64,000 nucleotides of DNA from Pullulanibacillus pueri (GTDB lineage Bacteria > Bacillota > Bacilli > Bacillales > Sporolactobacillaceae): positions 1-64,000 of the forward strand of contig NZ_BMFV01000007.1 of the NCBI RefSeq assembly GCF_014639255.1, written 5' to 3'. The number at the start of each line of letters is the position of its first letter. The first letter of the stretch is position 1. Shown in pieces: positions 9,423-18,010 of the stretch. A program made the translations under genes and the position numbers. A model generated the notes under the pieces. That model was not told the DNA's origin and did not search any database. It saw nothing but the letters and a program-made list of their open reading frames with translations.

Positions 9423-9449
9423 CTTCCCAATTTCATCACCTCTATCTTA

Positions 9450-9482
9450 ATTATAGCATAAAACCATACAGTATAACGTTAT
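9450..9482 (-). promoter_or_regulatory. Candidate promoter/operator of the MerR gene
   Basis: The reverse strand has an exact TATAAT (9450-9455), and upstream the perfect palindrome ATAACGTTAT (9473-9482), which covers the place of the -35 box. A palindrome in the -35/spacer region suits MerR-type autoregulation. The exact operator is inferred. Confidence 0.4.
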
Positions 9483-9559
9483 TGTTTTGAAACTTATGTA
9501 AGCCGTTCATTCATTTTCTCAGCCATGACCTTACGATGAACGCTTTCTCGTCCTGAATT

Positions 9560-10132
9560 TTATCGTGTGGTGCCACGCCTACGCCCTGGAAGGACGGTTA
9601 ATCCCCTCTCCACGACTCTTGAAGCAAAGAGAATTATCGATGTGGGAAAATACACGGCTACAGTTTTGCCAAACGCTTTTGCCCCAATGGTTAAGGCTGT
9701 CGCCATCACCGTAATCGCTATAGAAATCCCTTCTGCTCCCCATCCATGCAAGCCTAAAGAATTTCCGATTTGCTGTCCAACCGCGAGTGCCGTCGCTCCA
9801 CTTAACACACTCGCGATGTCGCCAATAACATCACTACAAATACTCGCAACTTTTTCTGCGTTACGGACAATTTTAACTGCCATTTTCGCTCCAAAAATGC
9901 GTTTAGAACCCATGGCGTGAAATGGTGTCTCCGTTGCAGCCGCAGCGGCTACACCAATCATATCAAAAAATGCACCGACCAATACAATAAAAATTACAAT
10001 AAAAACACCAATTGACCATGGAATGCCGTCCATAAAAACCGTACCTGTATCAAATAATCCACTAAGGGGGATAGAAATGAGCGTGACGATTAAAATAAAT
10101 TTAAAAGCATGACGTAACGAGCCTTTTTTCAT
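9560..10132 (-). CDS. Small integral membrane protein, remotely CNNM/DUF21-like
   Basis: A 190-residue protein with about four hydrophobic segments (about 10-30, 40-65, 110-130, 145-165). Between them lie FFDMIGVAAAAATETPFHAM and a short amphipathic part with RNAEKVASICSDVIGD. The pattern of a membrane domain with TE.PFHAM resembles the N-terminal domain of CNNM/CorC proteins, but without CBS domains; I am not certain of this. I chose ATG at 10132 because GGAGGT lies 9 nt before it; a longer frame starts at 10177 without a site. The CorC-type gene is two genes downstream. Confidence 0.65.
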   Translation of the reverse strand: MKKGSLRHAFKFILIVTLISIPLSGLFDTGTVFMDGIPWSIGVFIVIFIVLVGAFFDMIGVAAAAATETPFHAMGSKRIFGAKMAVKIVRNAEKVASICSDVIGDIASVLSGATALAVGQQIGNSLGLHGWGAEGISIAITVMATALTIGAKAFGKTVAVYFPTSIILFASRVVERGLTVLPGRRRGTTR

Positions 10133-10318
10133 TAATGTCTTACCTCCGAATAAAACCAAAAAAATGTACAAAAACAATTGTAGGCTATTCTTATAAAATA
10201 ATCCACTACGTTAATCTTCTTCATGATCATAGACTTGTCCTGCTTTCAAGTAAAAATAACTAACTCATCGCCTCATTAAGTTTACATAATAATTTTCTAG
10301 TCTGCTTTGTTGGAGAGC

Positions 10319-10960
10319 CTACTTATTTAAAATTTCATTTTTATAAACCCAATAAGAATAACAGGCGGGTATGCCCACTGAAAGGACTGCACATGTAATG
10401 ATAATGGCACTTTCCCAGTTGTCAGGAAAAAAGACTGAGAGAATAATAATAATTCCCGCGATAAACATAAACTTCCCAGCCAAGCGATGCGTTTTTCTCC
10501 AGACATTTTCATTGCTGATAGTCCACGGTGTTCTAACGCCAAGAAAGAAATTCGGTCTTATGGTCTGCATAAAATTGCCTAACACAATAAAAATGGCTCC
10601 GACAATAAAGGGTGAAAGACCAGCCATTGGAATGGGATAGCCAAGACTGTATAAAAGGGTCAGCAAGCTTAGGATAAAAAAGATGACCAGAACAGTATTA
10701 GAGATAATCGTATAACTTTTTGAGAAAAGTCTATAATTGTTCTTTTTAGGATCTACTTTTGGAAGGACCAAAAACAAAAAATATAAAAAGATAAGCAGGC
10801 CATTCATGATCAGAGTTGCTCCAAACCTAGAAGAATAGCCATTAACTTCCCCTTTTGCATTCCAATGTGTCGCAATTTCTGAAGGTAAATATGGCCAGGC
10901 TACTAACCATGCTATCACCGATAAAAGAATTAAGATCATCGGAAAAAGATATTTCCTCAA
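10319..10960 (-). CDS. sdpI: SdpI-family immunity-type membrane protein
   Basis: A 213-residue polytopic membrane protein. It has an N-terminal DUF1648 segment (IATHWNAKGEVNGYSSR after the first helix) and a C-terminal SdpI domain (about 115-205, with FFLGVRTPWTISNENVWRKTH). In Bacillus subtilis SdpI protects against the SdpC toxin and captures the SdpR repressor at the membrane. The TTG start has GGAGGG 9 nt upstream. It is 15 nt downstream of the sdpR-type gene, the known sdpRI layout. No sdpABC toxin genes are in the window, so it may defend against foreign toxin or have another role. Confidence 0.88.
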   Translation of the reverse strand: MRKYLFPMILILLSVIAWLVAWPYLPSEIATHWNAKGEVNGYSSRFGATLIMNGLLIFLYFLFLVLPKVDPKKNNYRLFSKSYTIISNTVLVIFFILSLLTLLYSLGYPIPMAGLSPFIVGAIFIVLGNFMQTIRPNFFLGVRTPWTISNENVWRKTHRLAGKFMFIAGIIIILSVFFPDNWESAIIITCAVLSVGIPACYSYWVYKNEILNK

Positions 10961-10975
10961 GGTTCATTCCCTCCT

Positions 10976-11239
10976 CTACTTTTTTTCATAAAAACGAAAC
11001 GCCCAACTGACGATGTCATGAAAGACCGTTGTATTTAATGAATAAAAAATGTACTGGCCTTTTTTCTCATCATGAACTAACTGCGCATTCTTAAGTAATT
11101 TCAAATGCTGGGAAATACTCGGTTTAGACATGTTGAAATGATTCGATATTTCACCTGCTGTTAAATCCTTTTCTTTTAGCAAATCCAAAATCTTTCTTCG
11201 GGTCGGATCAGAAAGTGCTTTAAAGACATCATTTAACAT
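10976..11239 (-). CDS. sdpR: ArsR-family autorepressor, SdpR-type
   Basis: An 87-residue winged-helix repressor of the ArsR/SdpR group: KALSDPTRRKILDLLKEKDL, then the recognition helix MSKPSISQHLKLLKNA and the wing GQYIFYSLNTTVFHDI. It lacks the cysteines of metal-sensing ArsR proteins, as expected for SdpR. It is the first gene of a two-gene unit with sdpI. A perfect 9+9 bp inverted repeat lies 12-39 bp before its ATG and is the probable operator for autoregulation. The ribosome site is GAGGAAA. Confidence 0.88.
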   Translation of the reverse strand: MLNDVFKALSDPTRRKILDLLKEKDLTAGEISNHFNMSKPSISQHLKLLKNAQLVHDEKKGQYIFYSLNTTVFHDIVSWAFRFYEKK

Positions 11240-11250
11240 AAAATTTCCTC

Positions 11251-11278
11251 ATTTAAGTATTTAGTTATTTACTTAAAT
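11251..11278 (-). promoter_or_regulatory. Inverted-repeat operator of sdpRI
   Basis: ATTTAAGTA (11251-11259) and TACTTAAAT (11270-11278) form a perfect inverted repeat with a 10-bp spacer just upstream of the sdpR-type gene. Its size and AT-rich palindromic form suit an ArsR-family dimer. Assignment to SdpR is by position. Confidence 0.65.
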
Positions 11279-11465
11279 ATTAGCCGATAAAATTGTGCGC
11301 GTCAATAAACTTGAACACGCTTGTTTGTTGATTTTTTAAAAGCTTAAGTTTGGACACTGAGTCCGGAATACCTACTTGAGAGTGATTAAAATAGAATCCT
11401 ATTTAAAAGAGTCTAGCCCATAAGCGAAGAACAACAATTTTAAATATATAACGAAGTCGGAGGAA

Positions 11466-11513
11466 TCCCCTGAAGTCTACAAAATAGCTGAATCTCAGGG
11501 GACTTTATTTTTA
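11466..11513 (+). terminator. Orphan terminator-like hairpin
   Basis: TCCCCTGA (11466-11473) pairs with TCAGGGGA (11495-11502) and is followed by CTTTATTTTTAC, the form of a forward-strand terminator. No forward gene precedes it; about 200 bp without a recognisable frame lies upstream. Confidence 0.5.
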
Positions 11514-11585
11514 CTGCTTCTTAAAGCAATTTCTTCAAAGTTTATACGGGATCAAGAATTCGGAATGATTACACTGACACCGATC

Positions 11586-12053
11586 TTACACCTTGACTAC
11601 TTTTAACATTTGTCGAATGGCTCCAAGATGATATGCTGAATGAGCTAAAGAAGATAACACTTCATTTGCCAGAAGTTCATTCCATTTAATAGCGTCAATC
11701 GCTTCCAAAAGTGTTAAGTATTCTTTTCGTAAACCTTCCTGAATTGTATTCCATTGCTTTTCATCTACTGAATGGATCTCCCAACTCATTCCCCAATTCA
11801 TTTGCGGTTGTTTCCCTTCTTTCAAGATTTCATTGGTTCCCCACAGGTGATAGCGGACGTGGTCAGTATGGGCAGCAAGCGTTGTTCCATGTATTGATGT
11901 TGAGGCTTCGTCGCAAGACATTCTCTCTATTGCACCGAAAATTCCAGAATTTGGTTCTGAATTGACAAACCAACTTCCTTTTAGAGGAACAGGCGGACCT
12001 TCGAAGGTTTCCTTTATCATCGTTTTAACCGAGTTTTTTAATGTTTCACTCAT
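11586..12053 (-). CDS. DinB-family protein
   Basis: A 155-residue protein of the DinB/YfiT four-helix-bundle family (PF12867-type). The C-terminal motif HSAYHLGAIRQMLK holds the conserved histidine pair, and a further His lies in DHVRYHLWG; together these usually bind one divalent metal. The family includes thiol-dependent enzymes (for example bacillithiol transferases) and many members of unknown role. The chosen ATG at 12053 has GGAGG 7 nt before it; a frame extension to 12092 has none. It stands alone between two intergenic gaps. Confidence 0.8.
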   Translation of the reverse strand: MSETLKNSVKTMIKETFEGPPVPLKGSWFVNSEPNSGIFGAIERMSCDEASTSIHGTTLAAHTDHVRYHLWGTNEILKEGKQPQMNWGMSWEIHSVDEKQWNTIQEGLRKEYLTLLEAIDAIKWNELLANEVLSSLAHSAYHLGAIRQMLKVVKV

Positions 12054-12330
12054 GTTTCGTCCTCCAATATTTTTTGTTATAGATACACTCAACTGCCAAT
12101 TGTCACACCATCCGGGTTCATATCAATGAAAGTCGATCCGCACCACCCCTTTCCGTGTTCCTCAAACTCTCTATTCTGCTTCTTCCACCGATCATGTGAG
12201 GACTCACTCTGACATCATTGGACGGAAGAGCGCTTTCATTCACAACCGTTAGTCAAATTGCCCGTAGCGGGTGACATCCCTTCTGTAAAATTCCGAAGCT
12301 ACTTTTGAATGAAATTAGCCCATTGCCTCA
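12054..12330. other. Intergenic region between divergent genes
   Basis: No gene or clear structure seen in this stretch, which separates the DinB-family gene from the promoter of the CGNR gene. Confidence 0.35.
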
Positions 12331-12333
12331 AAA

Positions 12334-12407
12334 ATATAACCCTCTATATAATTTTAGATGGTTATATATTAAAGTGTTTGATTCTAACTGTCAATAGCTT
12401 TTATAAT
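12334..12407 (+). promoter_or_regulatory. Promoter and inverted repeat of the CGNR gene
   Basis: A sigma-A-like promoter TTGATT (12378-12383), 18 bp, TATAAT (12402-12407) lies about 50 bp before the start codon. Just upstream is the inverted repeat ATATAACC (12334-12341) / GGTTATAT (12360-12367), a candidate operator. Confidence 0.6.
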
Positions 12408-12458
12408 GGTTATAAGAAAAAGGTAAAGGTTATATATGGTAAGACAAGGAGAAATCAC

Positions 12459-13082
12459 ATGTCTGATATAAATAAAAATGTACACAAATTTGATTTAATC
12501 GGCGGACGTTTATGTTTGGATTTTGCTAATACAGTCGGTTGGCACGATAGCCGTGAGAAATCAGAGGAGTTACTGACGAGTTACGAGGAACTGGTAAACT
12601 GGAGTCTACAGGCCAATATTTTTAATCAACAACAATCCCTTTCACTCCTAAAAAAAGCACAAAGTCAACCGTCTAAGGCAAAAGAGATTCTCCAACAAGC
12701 GATTGAGCTACGAGAATCGATTTACCAAATTTTTAGTTTAGTGTCCAACAATGAACCACCAGCCTCTAGGGACCTTTCTATTTTGAATAAAGCCTTAGGC
12801 CATGCTTACGGTTTGATACGATTAGTGCCTGGTGAACATAAATTTTCATTGAAATTTTTGAATTGTGGAGAAACATTGGACGGCATGCTTCCACCGATTG
12901 TTCAATCGGCTATAGACATTCTTACTTCTGAAAAAGAACTCAGTAGAGTGAAGAAGTGCGAAGGAGCTCCGTGTGGTTGGCTGTTTTTGGATACAAGCCG
13001 TAATCGTAGCAGACGATGGTGTTCAATGGCTGATTGTGGGAATCGTGCCAAAGCAAAGCGATTTTATCATAATAAAAAATAA
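12459..13082 (+). CDS. CGNR zinc-finger (ABATE-domain) putative regulator
   Basis: A 207-residue protein with an N-terminal ABATE domain (GGRLCLDFANTVGWHD) and a C-terminal CGNR zinc finger: CEGAPCGWLFLD.SRNRSRRWCSM..CGNR, with four cysteines for one zinc. The family (PF07336 + PF11706) is thought to contain stress-linked transcription regulators, mostly uncharacterised. The ATG at 12459 has AAGGAG 8 nt upstream; the frame is open for 50 codons further but that part covers the promoter, so it is not coding. It is monocistronic with its own terminator. Confidence 0.85.
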   Translation: MSDINKNVHKFDLIGGRLCLDFANTVGWHDSREKSEELLTSYEELVNWSLQANIFNQQQSLSLLKKAQSQPSKAKEILQQAIELRESIYQIFSLVSNNEPPASRDLSILNKALGHAYGLIRLVPGEHKFSLKFLNCGETLDGMLPPIVQSAIDILTSEKELSRVKKCEGAPCGWLFLDTSRNRSRRWCSMADCGNRAKAKRFYHNKK

Positions 13083-13096
13083 TTGTCCTATTACAG

Positions 13097-13126
13097 AATG
13101 GGGTGTTTCTGATCCCCATTTATTTC
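13097..13126 (+). terminator. Terminator of the CGNR gene
   Basis: AATGGGG (13097-13103) pairs with CCCCATT (13114-13120), followed by TATTTC. Confidence 0.65.
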
Positions 13127-13158
13127 ACAACTAAACATTTGTTGAACACGAATTAAAA

Positions 13159-13530
13159 GAGGTTGAGACAAAACAAAATAATGAATACAAATACCGAACA
13201 ATGCGAGTTAAAAGATTGAGTAGGAAAAGGAGAGCGTAGTCAAAATACGGAGACTCCGACGGGAACAGCAACCAGCGTTACTTCTCGAATAAACTTCGAG
13301 TTGTTCCGAGAAAGCTGACGACGAAGCGGTACGAGTAGACGCAGGAACAGGGGGTTTTTATTCATAAATACTTGGGAAACCAAAAGACCCACTCCAAAGT
13401 GAGCTGAGGCCGTGCCCGCGGAAAGCGAAGTATTTTGACGAAGCGATTCACCTCATGCTAAGTATAAAGAAAAATCCGTCCATTCAAAAAAGAATGTTCG
13501 GATTTTTCTTTGAGTGAAATACTTCTGTCT
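13159..13530 (+). repeat. Dispersed intergenic repeat, copy A
   Basis: This is the reference copy of a repeat family found again at 32004 and (reversed) at 52869 and 55831. It begins GAGGTTGAGACAAAAC, runs through GAGTAGGAAAAGGAGAG, GGAGACTCC, GACGCAGGAACAGGGGG, GTGAGCTGAGGCCGTGCCCG and GGAAAGCGAAG, and ends with a terminator-like hairpin (13466-13511: AAAGAAAAATCCG with CGGATTTTTCTTT). It lies between the 3' ends of two convergent genes and codes for nothing visible. Confidence 0.85.
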
Positions 13531-13598
13531 TAGTATGTTTATTTTTATACTTTTTTCGATTTAAGTCTTGATAATATAAAAGGCACACCTCGGTTCAT

Positions 13599-15623
13599 TT
13601 ATAAATGTCTCTTTATCTGATCCACATCATTGGTCGGTCGCTGGCAGCTAAAGTTTTCGCATAAATAATAAGTCACCTTATCATTTAAAAGCTTAAATTC
13701 CGTCGTAAAGCTAGCCACTCCCGTGAGTTGATCGGTTGTTCCTGCAACCATGAACACGTCCGGGTGAAAATCAACGAGGCATTTCTCAGCAGCTTCTTTT
13801 GCGACGTCCTGCTGAGCTGCAAGAATCACAAGCTCCTTCGTTGGCATGTGCGTGAGCAAAAAGCTCGTCAATAAAGCGCTATGGCCCATGGGATAATGCT
13901 CGACTTCTTTTCCTAAGTTCTGAAGCATTTTATCGACATACATCTCAAAATCAATATTTCCTGTGCGACGAGCTAATTTAAATAACATCAGCGCTGCGAT
14001 ACTATTCCCTGAAGGCAATGCACCATCGTAAAGATCCTTTGGACGAAATACGAGTGATTCTGTTTTGTCGTTCAGATAAAATCCAAACCCTTCTTCATCC
14101 CAAAAATAAGTCACTGTTTGATCAGCTAAGTTCTCCATCACTCTTAAATAGTCGACATCAAAAGTGGCTTCATAAAGGGCATCACAAGCCCAAAGTAAGT
14201 AAGCATAATCATCGAGAAAACCCGTATGTTTGATCTCCCCTTCACGGTAACGGGCCATCAACCGTCCATCGCTCACCATCGTCTCCTTGATGAAAGTAAA
14301 AGCTTCTTCAGCTGCTTTCAAATAATGTTCCTCTTGAAAAATGCGAGCCGCAGTGGCTAATGCCGCAATAATCAACCCGTTCCAGCTCGTCAGTATTTTA
14401 TCATCGCGATGCGGACGTACGCGCTGACTTCGTGCTTGCAAAAGGATGTGACGATTTTTCTCTAATTCAGCATGAAACTCTTTTAAAGTGAGTCCCTGAT
14501 CCTCCGCTAATCTTCGTATATCCCGGCCAATAAGGTTAGGAATATTCTTTCCTTCAAAGTTTCCTTCTTCCGTTATATCATAGGCAATACAAAAACGTTC
14601 GCCTTCTTGATCACCAAGTAATGTGATGACTTCATCCGGGTCCCAAACGTAGAATTTACCCTCAACACCTTCTGAATCTGCATCCTCTGCCGAATAGAAG
14701 CCCCCCTTTTCATCACGCATTTCGCGGATAAGATAAGTAAAAATCCCATCCACAATCTTCTGATAGTCAGGATTTTGAGTGACTTGGTAAGCCTCTGAAT
14801 AAGCGATCATCAACATGGCCTGATCATAGAGCATTTTTTCAAAGTGCGGGACAAGCCATTCACTATCAACGGAGTATCGTGCAAAACCGCCACCGATATG
14901 ATCGTGAATACCCCCTTCTGCCATGCCCTCTAATGTTTTTTCAACCATGTTCAGCACCTGAGAGTCCTGCTTCCAGTGGGCATAGCGAAGCAGGAACAGT
15001 AATTGATGCGGAGCGGGAAACTTCGGCTCTGTACCGAATCCTCCATATTCAGGATCAAAGCTCTTCTTAAAATCCTCTATACACTCCTCAACAAGCTCCG
15101 GATTAAAAGCGGCAGAGGGCGCGCGATGACCTGCAAGAGCCTTGACAATTTCTTGACCAGCAGCTGTCAATTTCTCTTTATCCTTTTGATATTGGGTAGA
15201 GATTGACTTTAATACATCAATAAAGCCGGGTTGCCCATAGCGACTCTCTTTCGGGAAGTACGTTCCTGCAAAAAAGGGCTTTTGATCTGGCGTCATAAAA
15301 ATACTTAATGGCCAGCCTCCCTGACCCGTTAAAGCTTGGCAAACGGTCATATAAACCGAATCGATATCCGGTCGCTCCTCACGATCCACTTTAATAGATA
15401 CAAAGTATGTATTTAAAAGACCTGCAACCTCTTCATCTTCAAACGATTCGTGCGCAAACACGTGGCACCAATGACAGGTCGAGTAACCAATGGAAAGAAA
15501 AATCGGTTTGTTTTCTTTGCGAGCCTTTTCAAAAGCTTCATCACCCCAAGGGTACCAATCCACGGGGTTATTTTGATGCTGTAACAAATAGGGCGATTTT
15601 TCTTGCGCTAAACGATTTGGCAT
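13599..15623 (-). CDS. YyaL-type thioredoxin-fold protein (DUF255, spermatogenesis-associated 20 family)
   Basis: A 674-residue protein. The first 170 residues are a thioredoxin-like domain opening [21 protein letters not shown] with the CHWCH motif near residues 50-54. The rest is an (alpha/alpha)6-barrel of glycosidase type (for example [17 protein letters not shown] and [12 protein letters not shown]). The domain order and length match the bacterial YyaL family, whose enzymatic function is not established. The start at 15623 has GGAAG spaced 7 nt. It ends next to repeat copy A and has no obvious operon partner. Confidence 0.92.
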   Translation of the reverse strand: MPNRLAQEKSPYLLQHQNNPVDWYPWGDEAFEKARKENKPIFLSIGYSTCHWCHVFAHESFEDEEVAGLLNTYFVSIKVDREERPDIDSVYMTVCQALTGQGGWPLSIFMTPDQKPFFAGTYFPKESRYGQPGFIDVLKSISTQYQKDKEKLTAAGQEIVKALAGHRAPSAAFNPELVEECIEDFKKSFDPEYGGFGTEPKFPAPHQLLFLLRYAHWKQDSQVLNMVEKTLEGMAEGGIHDHIGGGFARYSVDSEWLVPHFEKMLYDQAMLMIAYSEAYQVTQNPDYQKIVDGIFTYLIREMRDEKGGFYSAEDADSEGVEGKFYVWDPDEVITLLGDQEGERFCIAYDITEEGNFEGKNIPNLIGRDIRRLAEDQGLTLKEFHAELEKNRHILLQARSQRVRPHRDDKILTSWNGLIIAALATAARIFQEEHYLKAAEEAFTFIKETMVSDGRLMARYREGEIKHTGFLDDYAYLLWACDALYEATFDVDYLRVMENLADQTVTYFWDEEGFGFYLNDKTESLVFRPKDLYDGALPSGNSIAALMLFKLARRTGNIDFEMYVDKMLQNLGKEVEHYPMGHSALLTSFLLTHMPTKELVILAAQQDVAKEAAEKCLVDFHPDVFMVAGTTDQLTGVASFTTEFKLLNDKVTYYLCENFSCQRPTNDVDQIKRHL

Positions 15624-15660
15624 GTGGACACTTCCTTTCTATTTACAGTATAAACAAAAA

Positions 15661-15692
15661 GAAAGACGCCATTCTATATTAAATAGCGTCTG
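15661..15692 (-). terminator. Terminator of the TPP-controlled operon
   Basis: On the reverse strand AGACGCTATT pairs with AATGGCGTCT (one G-U pair) around an 8-nt loop, followed by TTCTTTTTG. It lies about 70 nt after the SDR stop, at the end of the permease-luxE-luxC-SDR unit. Confidence 0.75.
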
Positions 15693-15763
15693 CTCACCAT
15701 TCATTGACGAAAAGTGTGTTTAAGCTGACCCACACTCTGTTTTATAGAGCTAAACTCCCAATT

Positions 15764-16531
15764 CTATTTCATCACCAATCCGCCATCGACGTTCAAGCAC
15801 TGGCCCGTGATAAACGAGGCCCAATCAGAAGCGAGAAATACAGCACTTCCCGCAATGTCATCGGGTGTTGCTAATCGATGCATCGGTGTGAGATCGATAA
15901 TAGATTTTCTTACATTCTCTTGTGTTTCAGAACTAGAATCAGTGGGATAGGTTAAGCCTGGTGCAATTGCATTCACCGTGATGCCAAACGCACCTAACTC
16001 TTTGGCAAGGTTCCTTGTCAACCCAAGTAAGGCCATTTTCGATGTCGAGTAATCATGGTAAGGAACCACTGGAAAGTCAATTAAATTACTGACGACATTG
16101 ATGATTCTCCCTGCCATTTGCGCTTTCATATAGGGCATCGCGGCTTTACAAATGTTAAACGCTCCATGGACATTGCCTTCCCATTGCTGCTCGAAGTCTT
16201 GCCATTCGATCTCCCAAGCTGTTTTTCTCGTTTTTGGGTTAAAAGTATAATGACTGAGGGCATTGTTCACGACTACATCAATGCCACCAAGAGCATCGGT
16301 AATCTCTGTCATCATGTGGTCCACTTGCTGGATATCCTGGACATCGGCCTGCATGGCGACTGCTTGTCCTCCCATAGCTTCGATGTCACTGACAACTTTT
16401 TCAGCAAGCGCCGTATTTTTTAGGTAGTTCACCACCACAAACGCGCCTTCAGTGGCAAATGTTTTGGCAATAGCGGCACCAATACCACGGCTTGCTCCTG
16501 TGACCACAACAATTTTATCCTTTAAATTCAT
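15764..16531 (-). CDS. Short-chain dehydrogenase/reductase in TPP-controlled operon
   Basis: A 255-residue classical SDR, close to FabG-type 3-oxoacyl reductases. It has the TGASRGIG cofactor loop (about 12-19), VVNNALSHY where most have NNAG, a catalytic Ser in VVSNL and YSTSK with Tyr and Lys, and the C-terminal GQCLNVDGG. NAD(P)-dependent reduction of an aldehyde or ketone is expected. It is the last gene of the operon, 18 nt after luxC, so the natural guess is that it reduces the aldehyde made by LuxC to an alcohol. The substrate is inferred only. Confidence 0.9.
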   Translation of the reverse strand: MNLKDKIVVVTGASRGIGAAIAKTFATEGAFVVVNYLKNTALAEKVVSDIEAMGGQAVAMQADVQDIQQVDHMMTEITDALGGIDVVVNNALSHYTFNPKTRKTAWEIEWQDFEQQWEGNVHGAFNICKAAMPYMKAQMAGRIINVVSNLIDFPVVPYHDYSTSKMALLGLTRNLAKELGAFGITVNAIAPGLTYPTDSSSETQENVRKSIIDLTPMHRLATPDDIAGSAVFLASDWASFITGQCLNVDGGLVMK

Positions 16532-16549
16532 CGGTTCATAGTCCCCTTC

Positions 16550-18010
16550 CTATTCGACGTCTGGATCAAAAGCTTCCATTTTCTGTTCGACATCCCGTTC
16601 GATATCCACTATGCGTACTAAATCAAGAAGATTAAAGCCGCCATCATGATGCCAGCCTGGTTTAGCACTGTTCATTTCGCCAACCGAGCAAATGCGATTA
16701 ACGCCATAATGACCTAATCTATCAGCTAGAGTAAATAATCTATCCGGAGCCACCGCAAGACCACAGGATTGTAACAAGGATTGATAAGGCTTAATTGAAA
16801 GCACGTCCCTTTCCAAGTTTTCAGAAGAAAAAATATGAATTGAGCGATTTAACGGTGAGCCTTCAAAACCTGCTTCCTCATGATAAACCACCGTCCAAGC
16901 AGTGTTCGTTTGACTCGCATACACCTCTACTTGATCACCTTGTAAAGCCTCGAATTGATAGCGATCTCTCAATTTTTGGATGGCCATTGCTTCTTCATCA
17001 GTTAAGCGCGCTCGCGGCCTCTTTTTATGGTAACGCCCAAGTTCAGAAGCCAGTATTTGTGCAAACTGTTTTGGACTTATCGCCCCACCTTGTTCAACAA
17101 AAACCGATTGTGGCGCCAGACAACTTTGCTGATCATAGATCGAGATATCCTCAGCCAATTTATAAATCGTTTCATAATAAAGGTCCGGTGTTAAGGCTTC
17201 CTTACCAATCACTGCAAAACTGATCTTATGTCCGTAAGTTAAAAAAGGTTTATCAAGTGGGACTCTTTGTCGCATGGTTTCCACCGTTTTATTAGAGCCA
17301 TACACAATAACCGCATCCGCGTTTGCAATCGCAGCATTCTCTAATTCTGCTGTTCCCCCTTTCCACGGGAGAATGGCAAGGGTTTCCGCTAACTTTTCAT
17401 CCACTTCTTCCAAAGATTGAGCAAACAAAACGGGTAAGAGGGGTTCAGAGAGTGAGGTTTTCCCTAACGTTGCCGACTTGAGTAAAAGCCCCATGATAAG
17501 GCTCCAAATTTGCACGCCCGGCACATTCCCTGAAAAGACATGAAAGAGCGTGTTGGGGCCAAAGGCTCGACTCATCCCCCCCGATTTTCTTGGCCGAAAT
17601 TCATCAAGCATTGCTGGTTGATCAAATTCTTCATCTAAAAAGCGGAGTAATTCCTTTTTTCGAAATGTCCTCATATACTTTTTTAATTCCAGACGAACCA
17701 TGTCCTTATCGTAGCCTGTGATGACAGGGAGAAGTTGTTCTGCTCTTCGCCGCAATGGATAGTCTGGATCCAACCATTTTTGAATCGCCTGATCTATTTT
17801 CTCGACAATTTCCTGTGTTGTGAGGGAGGCAAGATAGCTCTCCCGATTCGCCTCAACCACATTCATCATTTGTTGAATGTCATCACTCGTAAGGCTGGGA
17901 TACTTTAAATGATAAACCGTTCGTTCACCCTCAATGATCGCTTCGCTGAATTGAGTGAATGCCATCGTTTTAGGCACTTTATAGATAGATATCTCTTCTG
18001 CTATTGTCAC
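16550..18010 (-). CDS. LuxC-type acyl reductase
   Basis: A 486-residue member of the LuxC acyl-CoA reductase family (PF05893), aldehyde-dehydrogenase fold. LuxC takes an activated acyl group from LuxE or acyl-CoA and reduces it to aldehyde with NADPH. The nucleophile region is conserved: IYDQQSCLAPQSVFVEQG, with Cys in SCLAPQ; GNVPGVQIWS and VIVYGSNKTVE fit the cofactor and substrate regions. I place the start at GTG 18010, which shares one base with the luxE stop (TAGTG) and has AGGTGG 9 nt upstream; this gives the family's usual length. A frame open up to 18157 would overlap luxE by nearly 150 bp. No luciferase genes are near. Confidence 0.9.
   Translation of the reverse strand: MTIAEEISIYKVPKTMAFTQFSEAIIEGERTVYHLKYPSLTSDDIQQMMNVVEANRESYLASLTTQEIVEKIDQAIQKWLDPDYPLRRRAEQLLPVITGYDKDMVRLELKKYMRTFRKKELLRFLDEEFDQPAMLDEFRPRKSGGMSRAFGPNTLFHVFSGNVPGVQIWSLIMGLLLKSATLGKTSLSEPLLPVLFAQSLEEVDEKLAETLAILPWKGGTAELENAAIANADAVIVYGSNKTVETMRQRVPLDKPFLTYGHKISFAVIGKEALTPDLYYETIYKLAEDISIYDQQSCLAPQSVFVEQGGAISPKQFAQILASELGRYHKKRPRARLTDEEAMAIQKLRDRYQFEALQGDQVEVYASQTNTAWTVVYHEEAGFEGSPLNRSIHIFSSENLERDVLSIKPYQSLLQSCGLAVAPDRLFTLADRLGHYGVNRICSVGEMNSAKPGWHHDGGFNLLDLVRIVDIERDVEQKMEAFDPDVE

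Noticed and set aside
13159-13530. Repeat copy A as a coding region
   Set aside because: Frames are short, differ between copies and have no ribosome site; the similarity between copies is at the nucleotide level.
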